Shown: piece after piece, positions 9,861 through 18,618 of the stretch
How the letters are laid out: the number at the start of each line of letters is the position of its first letter
How positions within the stretch are numbered: position 1 is the first letter of the stretch
NCBI RefSeq assembly: GCF_029871235.1
Contig: NZ_SSOM01000084.1
Span: 1-63,947, forward strand
DNA: 63,947 nt
Reading direction: 5' to 3'
DNA from: Pseudomonas sp. BN411
GTDB lineage: Bacteria > Pseudomonadota > Gammaproteobacteria > Pseudomonadales > Pseudomonadaceae
Translations under genes and position numbers: made by a program
The notes under the pieces: generated by a model
Database searches by the model: none
The model's input: the letters and a program-made list of their open reading frames with translations, nothing else
What the model was told of the DNA's origin: nothing

Positions 9861-10199
9861 TCATCCGGCCTGGACGAACTGGCTGATTTCCATTGCTGCC
9901 ACCGCGAGTACAGTGGCAATCTCGGCTCGGAGCAGGCGTGGTTGGGCCTTGCCTCCCGGCTCGCGTGCGAGCACGCGGCGCCGCATCCATAGCCAGCCCC
10001 AGGCCGTGCCGGCGTAGAGCAACAGTCGCCAGATCAGGAAGTGGTCGGTATGCGACTTCAGCCACTGCCGCCAGCTGTCGAGGCTGCCGGCCAGGTGGAT
10101 GCCAGCCACATTGGCTGCGGTCGCTGCGATCAGCAGCAGCATGCCCCACAGCAGCACCCGCGCCGCGTGTTGCAGCAAGTCCGGCCGCCACTGGCTCAT
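9861..10199 (-). CDS. Conserved ICE membrane protein, function unknown
   Basis: 112 residues with two predicted membrane spans (LLWGMLLLIAATAANVAGI, about 15-33; FLIWRLLLYAGTAWGWLWM, about 53-71) and a short hydrophobic C-terminus. It overlaps the stop of the upstream TIGR03755 gene by 4 bp and is followed 13 bp later by traG, so it is translated as part of the tra operon. I recognise its position in PFGI-1-class ICEs but no function. Confidence 0.75.
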   Translation of the reverse strand: MSQWRPDLLQHAARVLLWGMLLLIAATAANVAGIHLAGSLDSWRQWLKSHTDHFLIWRLLLYAGTAWGWLWMRRRVLAREPGGKAQPRLLRAEIATVLAVAAMEISQFVQAG

Positions 10200-11608
10200 G
10201 GCGTGTCTCCTGGGCTCGGTGGGCGCTGCAGTTGATTGAGCCGATTGCGTGTCGGATCGCCTTGATAGATACCGCGAGAGCCGGCTGAGCGCGTGCTGTG
10301 CCGCTGGATGATCGCGGTGGGGGAGTTGGCCGCCAGTTCGCGGCGCAGTTCCAATTCGGTTTTCAGATTGTGGATCTCGCGATCAAGGAGATCGCTTTCG
10401 TGCGAAATCGCGCTCTGCGCCAACTCATTAGCGGCGACATTGGGCTCTTTCCGCCCGGTTAGCAGCGTGCGCTGCAGTAACAAAGCCTTCTCCAGCACGC
10501 TCGCCAGCGCGACCTCCGAGGCCAGGCGCCGGGCCAGGATGTCTTGGTCGGGCTCGTCGCGCAGCGCCTCGATCACGCCGCGAGTGATCGGCAACGAGGC
10601 GCTCCCGGCTGCCAACAGGTTCTCGAAGCTCAACGGTCGACTGCCGGCGATCAGCTCCTGCAGGTGGTTGAGTTTCGCCTCGTACTCTTCCTGGATCAGA
10701 GGCGTGAGGCCCACGCCCGGCGTCGTGACGGTCTTGGTACAGGCTGCGCAGGTGCGCTGTTCCTGCTCGCCCAGCACGCGCACTGCCCAGTGCGCGGCTG
10801 CATCAGGCGAGGGCCAGGTCTGGCAGGCCAGGTTGCCGCCGCAACTGCTGGGATCAAGCGTGCTCTCATCAGTGGCATCGCGCCCGTTGACCAGGTTGTA
10901 GCCGGCGCGAGTGACATCGCCCACCACGCGGACCGGCTTCTGGTTCGAGCCGCCGGCGTTGTCGCCGCCGACCCAGGGAACACCCTCGTTACCGCGGCTC
11001 GTTTCAGCCGTCGCGACGGCAGAGACGGCATCGGTGTTGGCAACCGCGCGCTTCAGTGCCATGCCTTCGGCGAGTTGGTTCCAGCCGGCCTGGCCGCCGG
11101 CCGTCTCAGCCATCTTCTCTGCCATTGAGCGGCAGGTCAGTTTGGAGCGGTCGAAGTCGAGTCGGGCCTGCAGCACGCCATTGGTGAGCAGGTTGTAGAG
11201 CCCTGGATCAGCCCGCTGGATGATCAACGCTGGCAGCGACGCCACGGCGGCCGTGGCGTTCTGAATCACACTGCTCATGATCGTTTGGAACCCGTTGGTC
11301 AAACCGTTCAGCTGGTTCTGGATGGTGGTGGATATCGACATGTCGCCGCAGATCAGATTGCTGTTCCAACCCACTCCGACGCCGAGGGCACGCATATTGG
11401 AAGTTGGACTCATCGATACGGCGCGGCCGCCACCGATGCTGTACAAGACGTCGTCGCTGATAACGGCGCCCTGATGCTGCGCTCCATAGTCGCTGACGTC
11501 GGTCTGCTCGCCCAAGGTGGGGGACGTCTGTGCCAGGTTTCCCAGCAGTAGGGCAAGGCACCAGGTGACGCGTGAGAGAAGCGCGTGGCGCATGATGGCT
11601 TGCCTCAC
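10196..11608 (-). CDS. Integrating conjugative element protein, PFL_4711 family (TIGR03755)
   Basis: 470 residues with a signal-like N-terminus (SRVTWCLALLLGNLAQ). The body has GGGRAVSMSPTS, CGDMSISTTIQNQLNGL and paired cysteines, typical of this large exported ICE family, which has the place of TraH in F-like systems (that correspondence is inference). It overlaps the next upstream gene (TraU-like) by 4 bp and the downstream membrane protein gene by 4 bp, so translation is coupled. Probably part of the outer-membrane-spanning T4SS assembly. Confidence 0.87.
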   Translation of the reverse strand: MRQAIMRHALLSRVTWCLALLLGNLAQTSPTLGEQTDVSDYGAQHQGAVISDDVLYSIGGGRAVSMSPTSNMRALGVGVGWNSNLICGDMSISTTIQNQLNGLTNGFQTIMSSVIQNATAAVASLPALIIQRADPGLYNLLTNGVLQARLDFDRSKLTCRSMAEKMAETAGGQAGWNQLAEGMALKRAVANTDAVSAVATAETSRGNEGVPWVGGDNAGGSNQKPVRVVGDVTRAGYNLVNGRDATDESTLDPSSCGGNLACQTWPSPDAAAHWAVRVLGEQEQRTCAACTKTVTTPGVGLTPLIQEEYEAKLNHLQELIAGSRPLSFENLLAAGSASLPITRGVIEALRDEPDQDILARRLASEVALASVLEKALLLQRTLLTGRKEPNVAANELAQSAISHESDLLDREIHNLKTELELRRELAANSPTAIIQRHSTRSAGSRGIYQGDPTRNRLNQLQRPPSPGDTP

Positions 11609-12540
11609 TGAAGGTCCGTGCTGCCCAGGAACACCTGGCCGCGCCGGCGGCAGCAGCTATAGGGCCGCCACAGAGCCCAGGCGTAGTCGCCCTGCTGCGC
11701 CTGAACCGCGGGATCTGCGTGGGGGAAGACCGCGCAGGTACGCGACAGGATGGGTGTCAGCTCTTGCCACTTACCCGTGGTCGCGTTGCTTTCGACCAAT
11801 TCGCCTGCCGGCCAATAGCCGTCTCGGGCGTTGGCGAGCAGGGGCTGATAGACGTGCAGCTGGCCACGGCGAGTGACGATGTCCCCGGCGCGTTGGGTCA
11901 CCACCGCGGCGGCCTTGTAGTCATCGGCCTGATGCAGGAATCCACCGCGTGGATAGACATTGCCCCACAGGTTCATCGCGCTGCGGGAGCCGATCTCTCG
12001 CTTGCCGGGTATCAGGGCCTCCGGGTAAACCATCTCGGGCACGTTAAAGCGCCAGGCGAGCGGATCGAGCGTGCTCAGCAGGTAGGGCATGAAGGGCCTG
12101 CCAGCCCCTGGGCAGGAATAGCCATAAGACGACGCAAACTGGCTGAAGAGGTAGCCACTGGGGTGGCCGATGACGTCAGCATTCTTGAATTTCGCCAGGT
12201 TGTTCTCGTTGCCGTGGTTTGTCGTGCCGTCTCCACCCGCTTGTGCCTTGGCATTGGGCTGGCTCATCGCTCGTACTTCCACCCAGGGATTGGCGCCGGT
12301 GGTCGAGTAGCTGGAGACCACGGCGTCGGGCGCGTAGTGCCTGACCTTCACGGAGGTTCGGACCGAGCAGCCGCCGTGGCTGCAGTACAACCAATAGCAA
12401 ACACCGACGACGCGGTATGCCAGGCAGTCGGGGGAGAGTACTGACGACACCAGGGTCGCAGTGTCGAGGGCGAACGACGGCAGGCCCGTCGTGAGCAAGA
12501 TGGTGGCGATGCCGGCGCGCAAACGGTGAGGGCCCTTCAT
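11605..12540 (-). CDS. TraU-family ICE protein, PFL_4710 (TIGR03756)
   Basis: 311 residues with a signal peptide (ATILLTTGLPSFALD). The cysteine-rich region SPDCLAYRVVGVCYWLYCSHGGC at about 33-56 and the FPHADPAVQAQQGDYAWALWRPYSCC ending are characteristic of TraU-like proteins, periplasmic components needed for DNA transfer in F-type T4SS. Its stop overlaps the following gene by 4 bp and its own start overlaps the PFL_4709 gene stop by 4 bp. Abundant cysteines fit the thioredoxin-like partner encoded immediately upstream. Confidence 0.88.
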   Translation of the reverse strand: MKGPHRLRAGIATILLTTGLPSFALDTATLVSSVLSPDCLAYRVVGVCYWLYCSHGGCSVRTSVKVRHYAPDAVVSSYSTTGANPWVEVRAMSQPNAKAQAGGDGTTNHGNENNLAKFKNADVIGHPSGYLFSQFASSYGYSCPGAGRPFMPYLLSTLDPLAWRFNVPEMVYPEALIPGKREIGSRSAMNLWGNVYPRGGFLHQADDYKAAAVVTQRAGDIVTRRGQLHVYQPLLANARDGYWPAGELVESNATTGKWQELTPILSRTCAVFPHADPAVQAQQGDYAWALWRPYSCCRRRGQVFLGSTDLQ

Positions 12541-12974
12541 GGTCGCACTGTCCGGTGCGAGTTAATCAGCGCGACCGCTTTAGCGACGTCCGGCTCGCCA
12601 TAAACCACATAGTGTTGATCGACGACCACCGCGGGGATCGTGGTAATGCCGAGGCTCCAGGCATCTACCACCCCCTGATAGGCCATGCCAGTTCGTTGCT
12701 GGAGTGCCGTTCCGCCTGCTCGTAGGCGCTGCTGTACGGCGGCTGCGCTGCGTCCAGCCACATTGGCAAGGTGTGCTGTCAGCTCAGCTTCAATGCGTGC
12801 CGGCTGATCCAACTCAATGACCCGAACACCGATGGGCGCCTGGACCGGATGGCGGCTGTCGGTGATGACGAGGATGTCGTCGGCCTGCGCCAGCGGGGCC
12901 AGTAGCGCGGCACAAAGACCTGCCGCGAAGGAGGAAGTCCACGAGAAAGCTTGGGACGAGCGTAGCGCTGGCAT
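12537..12974 (-). CDS. ICE protein PFL_4709 family (TIGR03757), thioredoxin-like
   Basis: 145 residues. A signal peptide ends near APLAQADD; the mature part has the pattern of DUF1525/TrbC-like small periplasmic proteins (VITDSRHPVQ; AWSLGITTIPAVVVDQHYVVYGEPDVAKAV). The ITTIPAVVVD block resembles a thioredoxin cis-Pro region, but the usual CxxC is missing. It is the first gene of this tra sub-operon after the AbiE insertion, so a promoter is expected in 12975-13240. Confidence 0.83.
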   Translation of the reverse strand: MPALRSSQAFSWTSSFAAGLCAALLAPLAQADDILVITDSRHPVQAPIGVRVIELDQPARIEAELTAHLANVAGRSAAAVQQRLRAGGTALQQRTGMAYQGVVDAWSLGITTIPAVVVDQHYVVYGEPDVAKAVALINSHRTVRP

Positions 12975-13124
12975 ATCGAACTACCGTGGGGTGTGTCGTG
13001 CCAGTAGTTGATTCGAAGGACGAGCGTTCAGCGACAAACAAACGGGAGTCCAGGCTACCGGTTTGATGGATGAGCCGGAAATGGAGGCTCCCTAGAATGG
13101 CCGACCCGGAGGGAGAGACATTTG

Positions 13125-13274
13125 ATGCGCTGTTACAGGCACCTAATGCTGCTTGCAGGCGGCGTGGCCGCTGGTCATGCCAGATGGCGTGGTTCTGACG
13201 GGCGAGGTTGGGGCAATCTGGCCGGTTGTGTACGAACAGCGCTCAATCAAGGTTCTCAGCGATACAGGCGATGA
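13125..13274 (+). CDS. Possible 49-residue peptide
   Basis: A short open frame starting MRCYRHLMLLAGGVAAGHAR with a good ribosome site (GGAGGGAGAGA) 8 bp before the ATG. The beginning looks like a truncated signal or lipoprotein leader; the rest is arginine- and glycine-rich and resembles out-of-frame sequence. It may be the stump of a lost gene beside the AbiE insertion. Low confidence. Confidence 0.2.
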   Translation: MRCYRHLMLLAGGVAAGHARWRGSDGRGWGNLAGCVRTALNQGSQRYRR

Positions 13275-13434
13275 GTTTGAGCGGTTCGTGGCTGTTCATG
13301 ACAGAGAACATCAGGTCGCGTTTGCTACGGGGTAAGGCCTGTGCGCAGCGTTTTGCCGTGGCTTTTACTGCAGCGCTGCTGCCATGAATCTTCGCCGCGA
13401 GCAGCAAGGCAATGGTTGCGTCGGTTAAGGTCAC
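13243..13434 (-). CDS. Small hypothetical protein (63 aa)
   Basis: GTG start at 13434 preceded by AGAGGTACCGTC. The sequence is alanine-rich and helical in character (ATIALLLAAKIHGSSAAVKATAKRC). No family recognised. It lies in the same orientation as the tra operon, between the AbiE pair and the PFL_4709 gene. It overlaps the opposite-strand peptide frame, and at most one of the two is likely real. Confidence 0.35.
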   Translation of the reverse strand: MTLTDATIALLLAAKIHGSSAAVKATAKRCAQALPRSKRDLMFSVMNSHEPLKLIACIAENLD

Positions 13435-13656
13435 GACGGTACCTCTGAGACCGAGTGGTTGTTGGCGGGCGCACAGTGTAGCGCGTGCTCATGGGTGTGT
13501 ACGCGGGCCATTCAAGTGATGGGCGGTGAGGGGAGGGTATTGCCCGCTTCCTGGCTGCCTCCGACGAGCGTTTCGGCGATCAGCCCAGTAGCTGTTCACG
13601 TCCAGGCGGTGCTGCAACCCGGCAGAAGCGTCTCCCGCTCTGATTGGGTTTGCAGT

Positions 13657-13687
13657 TTGTTAGATTTTTGATAAGAATATCTAACAA
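13657..13687. promoter_or_regulatory. Inverted-repeat operator in front of abiE
   Basis: TTGTTAGAT (13657-13665), 13 bp, then ATCTAACAA (13679-13687): perfect 9-bp arms ending 12 bp before the AbiEi start codon. The AT-rich spacer contains a -10-like sequence (GATAAGAATAT). Known AbiEi antitoxins repress their own operon by binding inverted repeats, so this is the expected autoregulatory site; binding here is inferred. Confidence 0.65.
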
Positions 13688-13699
13688 CTGGAGATCAGT

Positions 13700-14311
13700 A
13701 TGACTACATCCCAAGCCATTCGAGAACGCATTGCGGCACAGCCTGCCGGCGAGCCGTTTACCCCGGCCCTGTTCGCGGAGCTAGGCTCGCGTGCAGCCAT
13801 TGACCAGACGCTGATGCGGCTGACCAAGGCCGGTCATATCGAGCGCATTGGCCATGGCTTGTACAGCGTGCCGAAGGCGGGGCGCTTCGGCATCAAGGCC
13901 ATGCCCGCGCCGGAGAAAGTGGCGCAGGTGTTGGCCGCGAGCGAGGGCGCGACCATCGAGGTACATGGCGCCGAGGCGGCGCGGCGTTTTGGCTTCTCGA
14001 CCCAGGTGCCGGCGCAGCCGGTGTTCTACACCACGGGCTCGTCGCGCACGGTGCGCCTGGGCAAGCTGGTCGTCCGCCTGCAGCATGTGGCACCACGCAA
14101 GTTGGCCCTGGCGGGGCGCCCTGCGGGGCAGGCACTGTCCGCGCTGTGGTATCTGGGGCGGCATCAGGTGACGCCCGCCACCTTCCGGCGCATCGCCGAG
14201 AAGCTGCCGAGCCTCGAGTTTGAGGCCCTGTGCAAGGCGAAGGCCATGATGCCCGCCTGGATGGTAGCGGCGTTGACCAGCTATGAGCGCAACGAGGTTG
14301 TGCATGCCTGA
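13700..14311 (+). CDS. AbiEi-type antitoxin (DUF6088)
   Basis: 203 residues, ATG with GGAG 8 bp upstream. The N-terminal winged-helix part (ALFAELGSRAAIDQTLMRLT; GHIERIGHGLYSVPKAGRFG) is the DNA-binding domain; the C-terminal part (LAASEGATIEVHGAEAARRFG...VRLQHVAPRKL) is the AbiEi antitoxin domain. Type IV antitoxins of this kind neutralise AbiEii without direct binding and repress the operon. It overlaps the toxin gene by 8 bp and stands behind a perfect inverted repeat. Confidence 0.88.
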   Translation: MTTSQAIRERIAAQPAGEPFTPALFAELGSRAAIDQTLMRLTKAGHIERIGHGLYSVPKAGRFGIKAMPAPEKVAQVLAASEGATIEVHGAEAARRFGFSTQVPAQPVFYTTGSSRTVRLGKLVVRLQHVAPRKLALAGRPAGQALSALWYLGRHQVTPATFRRIAEKLPSLEFEALCKAKAMMPAWMVAALTSYERNEVVHA

Positions 14312-15320
14312 CAGCCCCGAGCGCTATTTCGATCTTTCCCCGGGGGAGCAGGCTGATCTGCTGTATGGCCTGGCGCCCGTACTGGGGCGCCGCGCTGAAA
14401 TCCTGGAGAAAGACATCTGGCTGTGCCACGCCCTGGGGATTCTGTTCAGCCTGCCGTGCCGCAAGCCGATGGCCTTCAAGGGCGGTACCTCGCTGTCGAA
14501 GGTCTACCAGGCCATCGAGCGATTTTCCGAAGACATCGACGTCACCGTCGACTACCGCAGCCTGGTCGATGACGTGCCGGAGCTGGCGACGCTCGGCAGC
14601 CATCAGCGCCGGCGGCTGTCCGACACGCTCAAGGCGGCACTGGCGCAGCATGTGACGGCGGAGCTGCTGCCGGCGCTGCGCGAGGCGTTCACGCAGGCGT
14701 TGCCGGGGCGAGAGATCGCCATCGAGGTCAGTGAGGACGCGGAGAAGCTCTGGCTCTATTACCCGAGTGCCGTGGAGAACACCGACGCTTACCTGCGGCC
14801 GAGCGTGCTGATCGAGTTTGGCGGTCGCAATGCCACCTTGCCGCAGGACCAGCTGACCATCGTGCCGGATGTGGCCATGCATGTACCGGGGCTGGCCTTT
14901 CCGACTGCGGAAGTTGCCGTGCTGTCGCCCCTGCGCACCTTCTGGGAGAAGGCCACGCTGATCCATGTCGAATGCCACCGCCCGGATTTGCGGCAGGGGG
15001 CCGAGCGCCTGTCCCGGCATTGGTACGATCTGGCGCGCCTGGCGGACCATGAGGTGGGACGTCAGGCCGTGTGCGACGTCGAGCTGCTGCGGGATGTGTT
15101 GAGCATCAAGGAGACCTTCTATCGCAGCGGGCACAGCCACTACGATCGGTGCGTAGCGGGTGGCTTGAGGCTGGTCCCGGAGGCTGCGCTGCTCGATGCG
15201 TTGCGCGGGGACTACCAAGCGATGCTGGCTGCGCAAATGTTCTACGGCGAGACGCTGCCCTTCGAGCGCATCATCGAGCGCCTGGATGTGCTGGAGCGGG
15301 AGATCAATCACGCGCGGTGA
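14304..15320 (+). CDS. AbiEii/AbiGii family nucleotidyltransferase toxin
   Basis: 338 residues from the ATG at 14304 (MPDSPERYFDLS), which overlaps the antitoxin stop by 8 bp; an earlier ATG at 14283 is less likely. The nucleotidyltransferase motif is plain: FKGGTSLSKVY followed by RFSEDIDVTVDY, the GG[ST]-x-DxD signature of DUF1814/AbiEii toxins, which add nucleotides to tRNA 3' ends in characterised relatives. A second conserved block is LSPLRTFWEKATLIHVE. The 3' end overlaps the convergent VirB4-like gene by 13 bp. It is passenger DNA within the conjugation operon, acting in phage abortive infection and element maintenance. Confidence 0.9.
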   Translation: MPDSPERYFDLSPGEQADLLYGLAPVLGRRAEILEKDIWLCHALGILFSLPCRKPMAFKGGTSLSKVYQAIERFSEDIDVTVDYRSLVDDVPELATLGSHQRRRLSDTLKAALAQHVTAELLPALREAFTQALPGREIAIEVSEDAEKLWLYYPSAVENTDAYLRPSVLIEFGGRNATLPQDQLTIVPDVAMHVPGLAFPTAEVAVLSPLRTFWEKATLIHVECHRPDLRQGAERLSRHWYDLARLADHEVGRQAVCDVELLRDVLSIKETFYRSGHSHYDRCVAGGLRLVPEAALLDALRGDYQAMLAAQMFYGETLPFERIIERLDVLEREINHAR

Positions 15321-18184
15321 GTGGCTTTGACTGATGACATCGCCAACGGGGCGATCCCTCGGGCTCGGTCGATATTCTCAGCGATCCTGAATGCGGCATC
15401 CAGTTCGCTGAGGCCATGGGCCAGCATGAGTTGATAGCGTTCGGCTTTCTCTTCCGGCTCGGTCTGTGCCAGCGCCAGGTACAGGCTCGGCGGTACCGCG
15501 CGGAACAGCAGCTCCATGCTGCGCGACAAAATCACCCCTTCCGAGAACTTGCCGGTTTCCTTCCTAGCCGAAAGCATCAGGGCCTTCTGCGCGGGCGTGA
15601 GCTCGCGGAACCGGGCGATCTTCTCCACCTCGTCCGGAGGCATGCTGAGGCACAGCCACCACTCCATCATGTTCAACATCGGCTCGGCGGCCTTGGGTAG
15701 ATCGTCCAGGTTCTGGGTCGCCAGCCAGAACCAGGCCCCCAGCTTGCGCCACATTTTGGTGATCTTGACCACGTAGGGCGCGAGCAGCGGGTTCTTGGTG
15801 ATGATGTGGCCTTCGTCGGTGACGTTGATGATTGGGCGGCCGAGGAACTGGTCGCGCTCGGCGAGGTTGTTGACCGTATTGATCAGCGAGATATAGGCAA
15901 TCGACAGCTGCGCGTTGTAGCCCTCCCGGGCATAGGTGGCGAGATCGACGATGGTGATGTCGGCCTCCGGCCACGGGGTGCCCGGGCGGTCGAACAGGTC
16001 GCCATCGGCGCCTTGGCAGAACATGTCCATGGCATCGGCCATTTCCAGCAACCGCGCGCGCCGGGTGTCCGGCAGCGAGGTGTCGCGACTACGCTCGCGC
16101 AGTGCCTCCCGCAGGTCCCGCGTGAGTACCCTGCGCCGCTCGGCCACGCAGCGCTGGGCGGCGTCGAGAATGCACTGGCGAATCAAACTGCGGTCGGCGC
16201 GGGTCATGCGCGCTTCTTCCTTGTCCTCGCCACCGGTGATCATCAGCCGTGCGGTGATCTCCAGCTCGCCCAACACGTCGCGTTGCTCGTCGCCGTCGAC
16301 ATCCGCGTCGTCGTTATCCAGCGCATCGGCATCGAGCGTCTGCACTTGGCTCGGCGTTTCCACCAGCCGGTGCGCATCGGCAAACGGCGCCAGGCTGACG
16401 CCTGCGCCGGGGGCGAGCTTCACGCGATGCACGGTGAGGCCCAGCCGCGCCGCGAAGTCGCCGAACAGGCCGAAGGAGTTGCCGGCCTCGACGATAAACA
16501 AGCGTGGCCGATAGATTGCCGTGACCTGGTTGAGCAGGTTGTTGAGGGTCGCGCTCTTGCCGGAACCGGTGGGACCGGCGAGGAATAGGTGCGCGTTCAT
16601 CTGCCGATCATGGCGGTTCAGGGGATCGAAGGTGATGGTGCCGCCGCCGCGGTTGAACAAGGTGATGCCCGGGTGGCCGGTGCCCTGGCTGCGCCCCCAC
16701 AGCGGTGCGAGGTTGGCCGCGTGCTGGGCGAACATCAGCTGCGTGTACCACTGCCGTTTGTCTTTGACCGGGTCGTACACGCATGGCAGCCAGCGCAGGT
16801 AGGTATTGAGCGGCGCCACTTCATCCTCCTCGCGCACGGGCTGCAGGCCGGCGCCGAGCAGCACGTTGCCGAGCTGCAGCCCGCGGGCGTCCAGTTCGGC
16901 TTCGTCACGGCCTCGCAGGTAGAAGGTGAGGGCGCCGTGGAAGAGTTTGTGGTCGCTGCCGATCAGGCCGCGGGCCTGCTGCACGTCATGGCGGGTCTGC
17001 TCGGAGGCCAGCGTGTCGCCGACGGCTTTGCGAGCCAGGTGGTTCAGGTGGGCCTCGAGGACATCCTGTGGGGTAATGACCAGGGTAAGGCACATTACGG
17101 TGTCTTCGGGCATCTGATCCATCAGGGCATTGATGGCGTCGCCTTTGCGGGTCTCCCCGGTGAGATGGCCGGTGGCGGGCGGCGTACGCAGGCGGTCGAC
17201 GGCGATAGTGCAGTGGGGCTGGCCGTCGAAATACCACAGCCCCCGGGCCGCGTCCGAGCGTGGCTGGCCGAAGAACAGCCGCTGCGCGAAGTCGGTGCTG
17301 CTGGCCAGTTCGAGCTCACCGGCCTCCTGTTCATCCGGGTAGCGGACCAGCGCGTAGAAGCGCTCCCGGTCTTCTGTAGTTGGGCCGAGCAAGGTCGGGT
17401 TCGGGTTGAACCAGCGCAGCAGCCAGGCATGGATGTCGGCCGCGCCGAGGCGCCGGCTGCGCACGCCGGCATTGGCCAGCCCCCCGCTGAGACGGTCACA
17501 GACCAGGTTGAGGGCGTGTTCGGGCGAGTGTCCGCGGCGCGCGGGCGCTTGACCGACACGGCGGTAGACGACCAGACGCGTGCGCCGCGTCTGCCCACGC
17601 CAGGGCAGGCGGGTAACGGCTCTGTCCTCGAACAACCCGCCGGGCTTGGCGACCGCCTGCAGGTGATGGCCGAAGAAGCGGAGGTAGAACTCACTGAAGG
17701 CGGTGCCCTGGGCACGCGGCTGGATGTAGCTGCGCAACTCGTCCAGGTACAGGTCCCAGCTGGTGTCGTCCTGCGCGTAGAGCTGCACGACCCAGGGGTT
17801 GTCGTCCAATTCGTCGAACGAGTCCTGCAGCACGTTCTCCAGGGTGTCCCGCACCTGCAGCAGCCAGGCGGGTTCGCGCCCTTCGGTGCCGATCGGGGTC
17901 AGCTCGAAGAAGGCAGCCACGGACTGTCCGTCGTCCAGCAGCATGCATTTGGCGTCGGGCAGGTACTCCACCCAGGGCAGCAGGTCGGTAAAAGATGGCG
18001 CCACGTCGTAGAGCGCCTGCTCGTCGGCCAGGGTGGCGGGCCGGCGCCGGGGCCGCGTGGTGCCGGGTTCGGGAATGCCGTGCGCGCGCAACGCAGCGAC
18101 ATGGCGGGCCCAGGCGTCCTTCGGCGGGGCTGCTTCCTCGGCCTCGGCATGGGTCGGGTGCGCTTCGCGCCGCAGCGAGGCCAT
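15308..18184 (-). CDS. traC: Conjugative transfer ATPase TraC/VirB4-like, PFL_4706 family (TIGR03744)
   Basis: 958 residues from the ATG at 18184 (MASLRREAHPTHAEAEEA), overlapping the previous stop by ATGA. Energises T4SS assembly and substrate transfer at the inner membrane. Walker A is FLAGPTGSGKSATLNN (about residue 540) and Walker B NVTDEGHIITKNP (about 785); a VirB4-typical WLATQNLDDLPKAA stretch lies near 820. The length is normal. Its last 13 bp overlap the end of the AbiEii toxin gene on the other strand, so the AbiE insertion took place immediately at its 3' end without damage to the protein. Confidence 0.93.
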   Translation of the reverse strand: MASLRREAHPTHAEAEEAAPPKDAWARHVAALRAHGIPEPGTTRPRRRPATLADEQALYDVAPSFTDLLPWVEYLPDAKCMLLDDGQSVAAFFELTPIGTEGREPAWLLQVRDTLENVLQDSFDELDDNPWVVQLYAQDDTSWDLYLDELRSYIQPRAQGTAFSEFYLRFFGHHLQAVAKPGGLFEDRAVTRLPWRGQTRRTRLVVYRRVGQAPARRGHSPEHALNLVCDRLSGGLANAGVRSRRLGAADIHAWLLRWFNPNPTLLGPTTEDRERFYALVRYPDEQEAGELELASSTDFAQRLFFGQPRSDAARGLWYFDGQPHCTIAVDRLRTPPATGHLTGETRKGDAINALMDQMPEDTVMCLTLVITPQDVLEAHLNHLARKAVGDTLASEQTRHDVQQARGLIGSDHKLFHGALTFYLRGRDEAELDARGLQLGNVLLGAGLQPVREEDEVAPLNTYLRWLPCVYDPVKDKRQWYTQLMFAQHAANLAPLWGRSQGTGHPGITLFNRGGGTITFDPLNRHDRQMNAHLFLAGPTGSGKSATLNNLLNQVTAIYRPRLFIVEAGNSFGLFGDFAARLGLTVHRVKLAPGAGVSLAPFADAHRLVETPSQVQTLDADALDNDDADVDGDEQRDVLGELEITARLMITGGEDKEEARMTRADRSLIRQCILDAAQRCVAERRRVLTRDLREALRERSRDTSLPDTRRARLLEMADAMDMFCQGADGDLFDRPGTPWPEADITIVDLATYAREGYNAQLSIAYISLINTVNNLAERDQFLGRPIINVTDEGHIITKNPLLAPYVVKITKMWRKLGAWFWLATQNLDDLPKAAEPMLNMMEWWLCLSMPPDEVEKIARFRELTPAQKALMLSARKETGKFSEGVILSRSMELLFRAVPPSLYLALAQTEPEEKAERYQLMLAHGLSELDAAFRIAENIDRARGIAPLAMSSVKATHRA

Positions 18185-18618
18185 CAGTAGTCCTCGACCC
18201 GCTCGCCTGGCAGCGCGTATTGCACGCGCTGGTACAGCGGGAACACCGTCGTGTAGCCGGGGACCGGCACCGGGTCGCTGCCGGCCAGGTGCGGGAACAC
18301 ATACATCACCAGATCGGGGTTCGGCAGGCGATGAAACTGCCGGTAGATCTCGTTGGCCGCGGTGCGCGTGTAGCGGGCCTGCACGCCCGGCGCGGCCTGC
18401 ACATCGGCCTCGGTCAGCGGCCGGCGCAGCGACTGGCGGGCATCGAGCAGCTCCCGGGCTGCCTGGCCACCACCCGCGCTGCCACCCGTGCCAACGTTCC
18501 AGATGTCGAGCATGGTCGCGTCGTCGTGCGGCAGCAGCTCGTCTTTGCTGGTGGCGCAACCCCCGAGCGCAAGGGCGATGGCCAGCAGTGTCAGGCTGTC
18601 AGTCCAGTTCCTGGGCAT
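18184..18618 (-). CDS. Conjugative transfer region lipoprotein (TIGR03751)
   Basis: 144 residues. The signal sequence with lipobox (LLAIALALGGC) fixes the start at the ATG at 18618. The mature part contains YTRTAANEIYRQFHRLPNPDLVMYVFPHLAG, the family signature. By position it is the TraV-like outer-membrane lipoprotein of the transfer channel (inference). It overlaps the upstream TIGR03752 gene by 20 bp and the traC start by 1 bp, so translation is coupled. Confidence 0.87.
   Translation of the reverse strand: MPRNWTDSLTLLAIALALGGCATSKDELLPHDDATMLDIWNVGTGGSAGGGQAARELLDARQSLRRPLTEADVQAAPGVQARYTRTAANEIYRQFHRLPNPDLVMYVFPHLAGSDPVPVPGYTTVFPLYQRVQYALPGERVEDY

Noticed and set aside
16589..18190. 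533-codon open frame on the plus strand
   Set aside because: Antisense to traC; GC-rich third positions keep the opposite frame open. The product is V/G/A/Q-rich without any domain, while the minus strand gives a complete VirB4-like ATPase.
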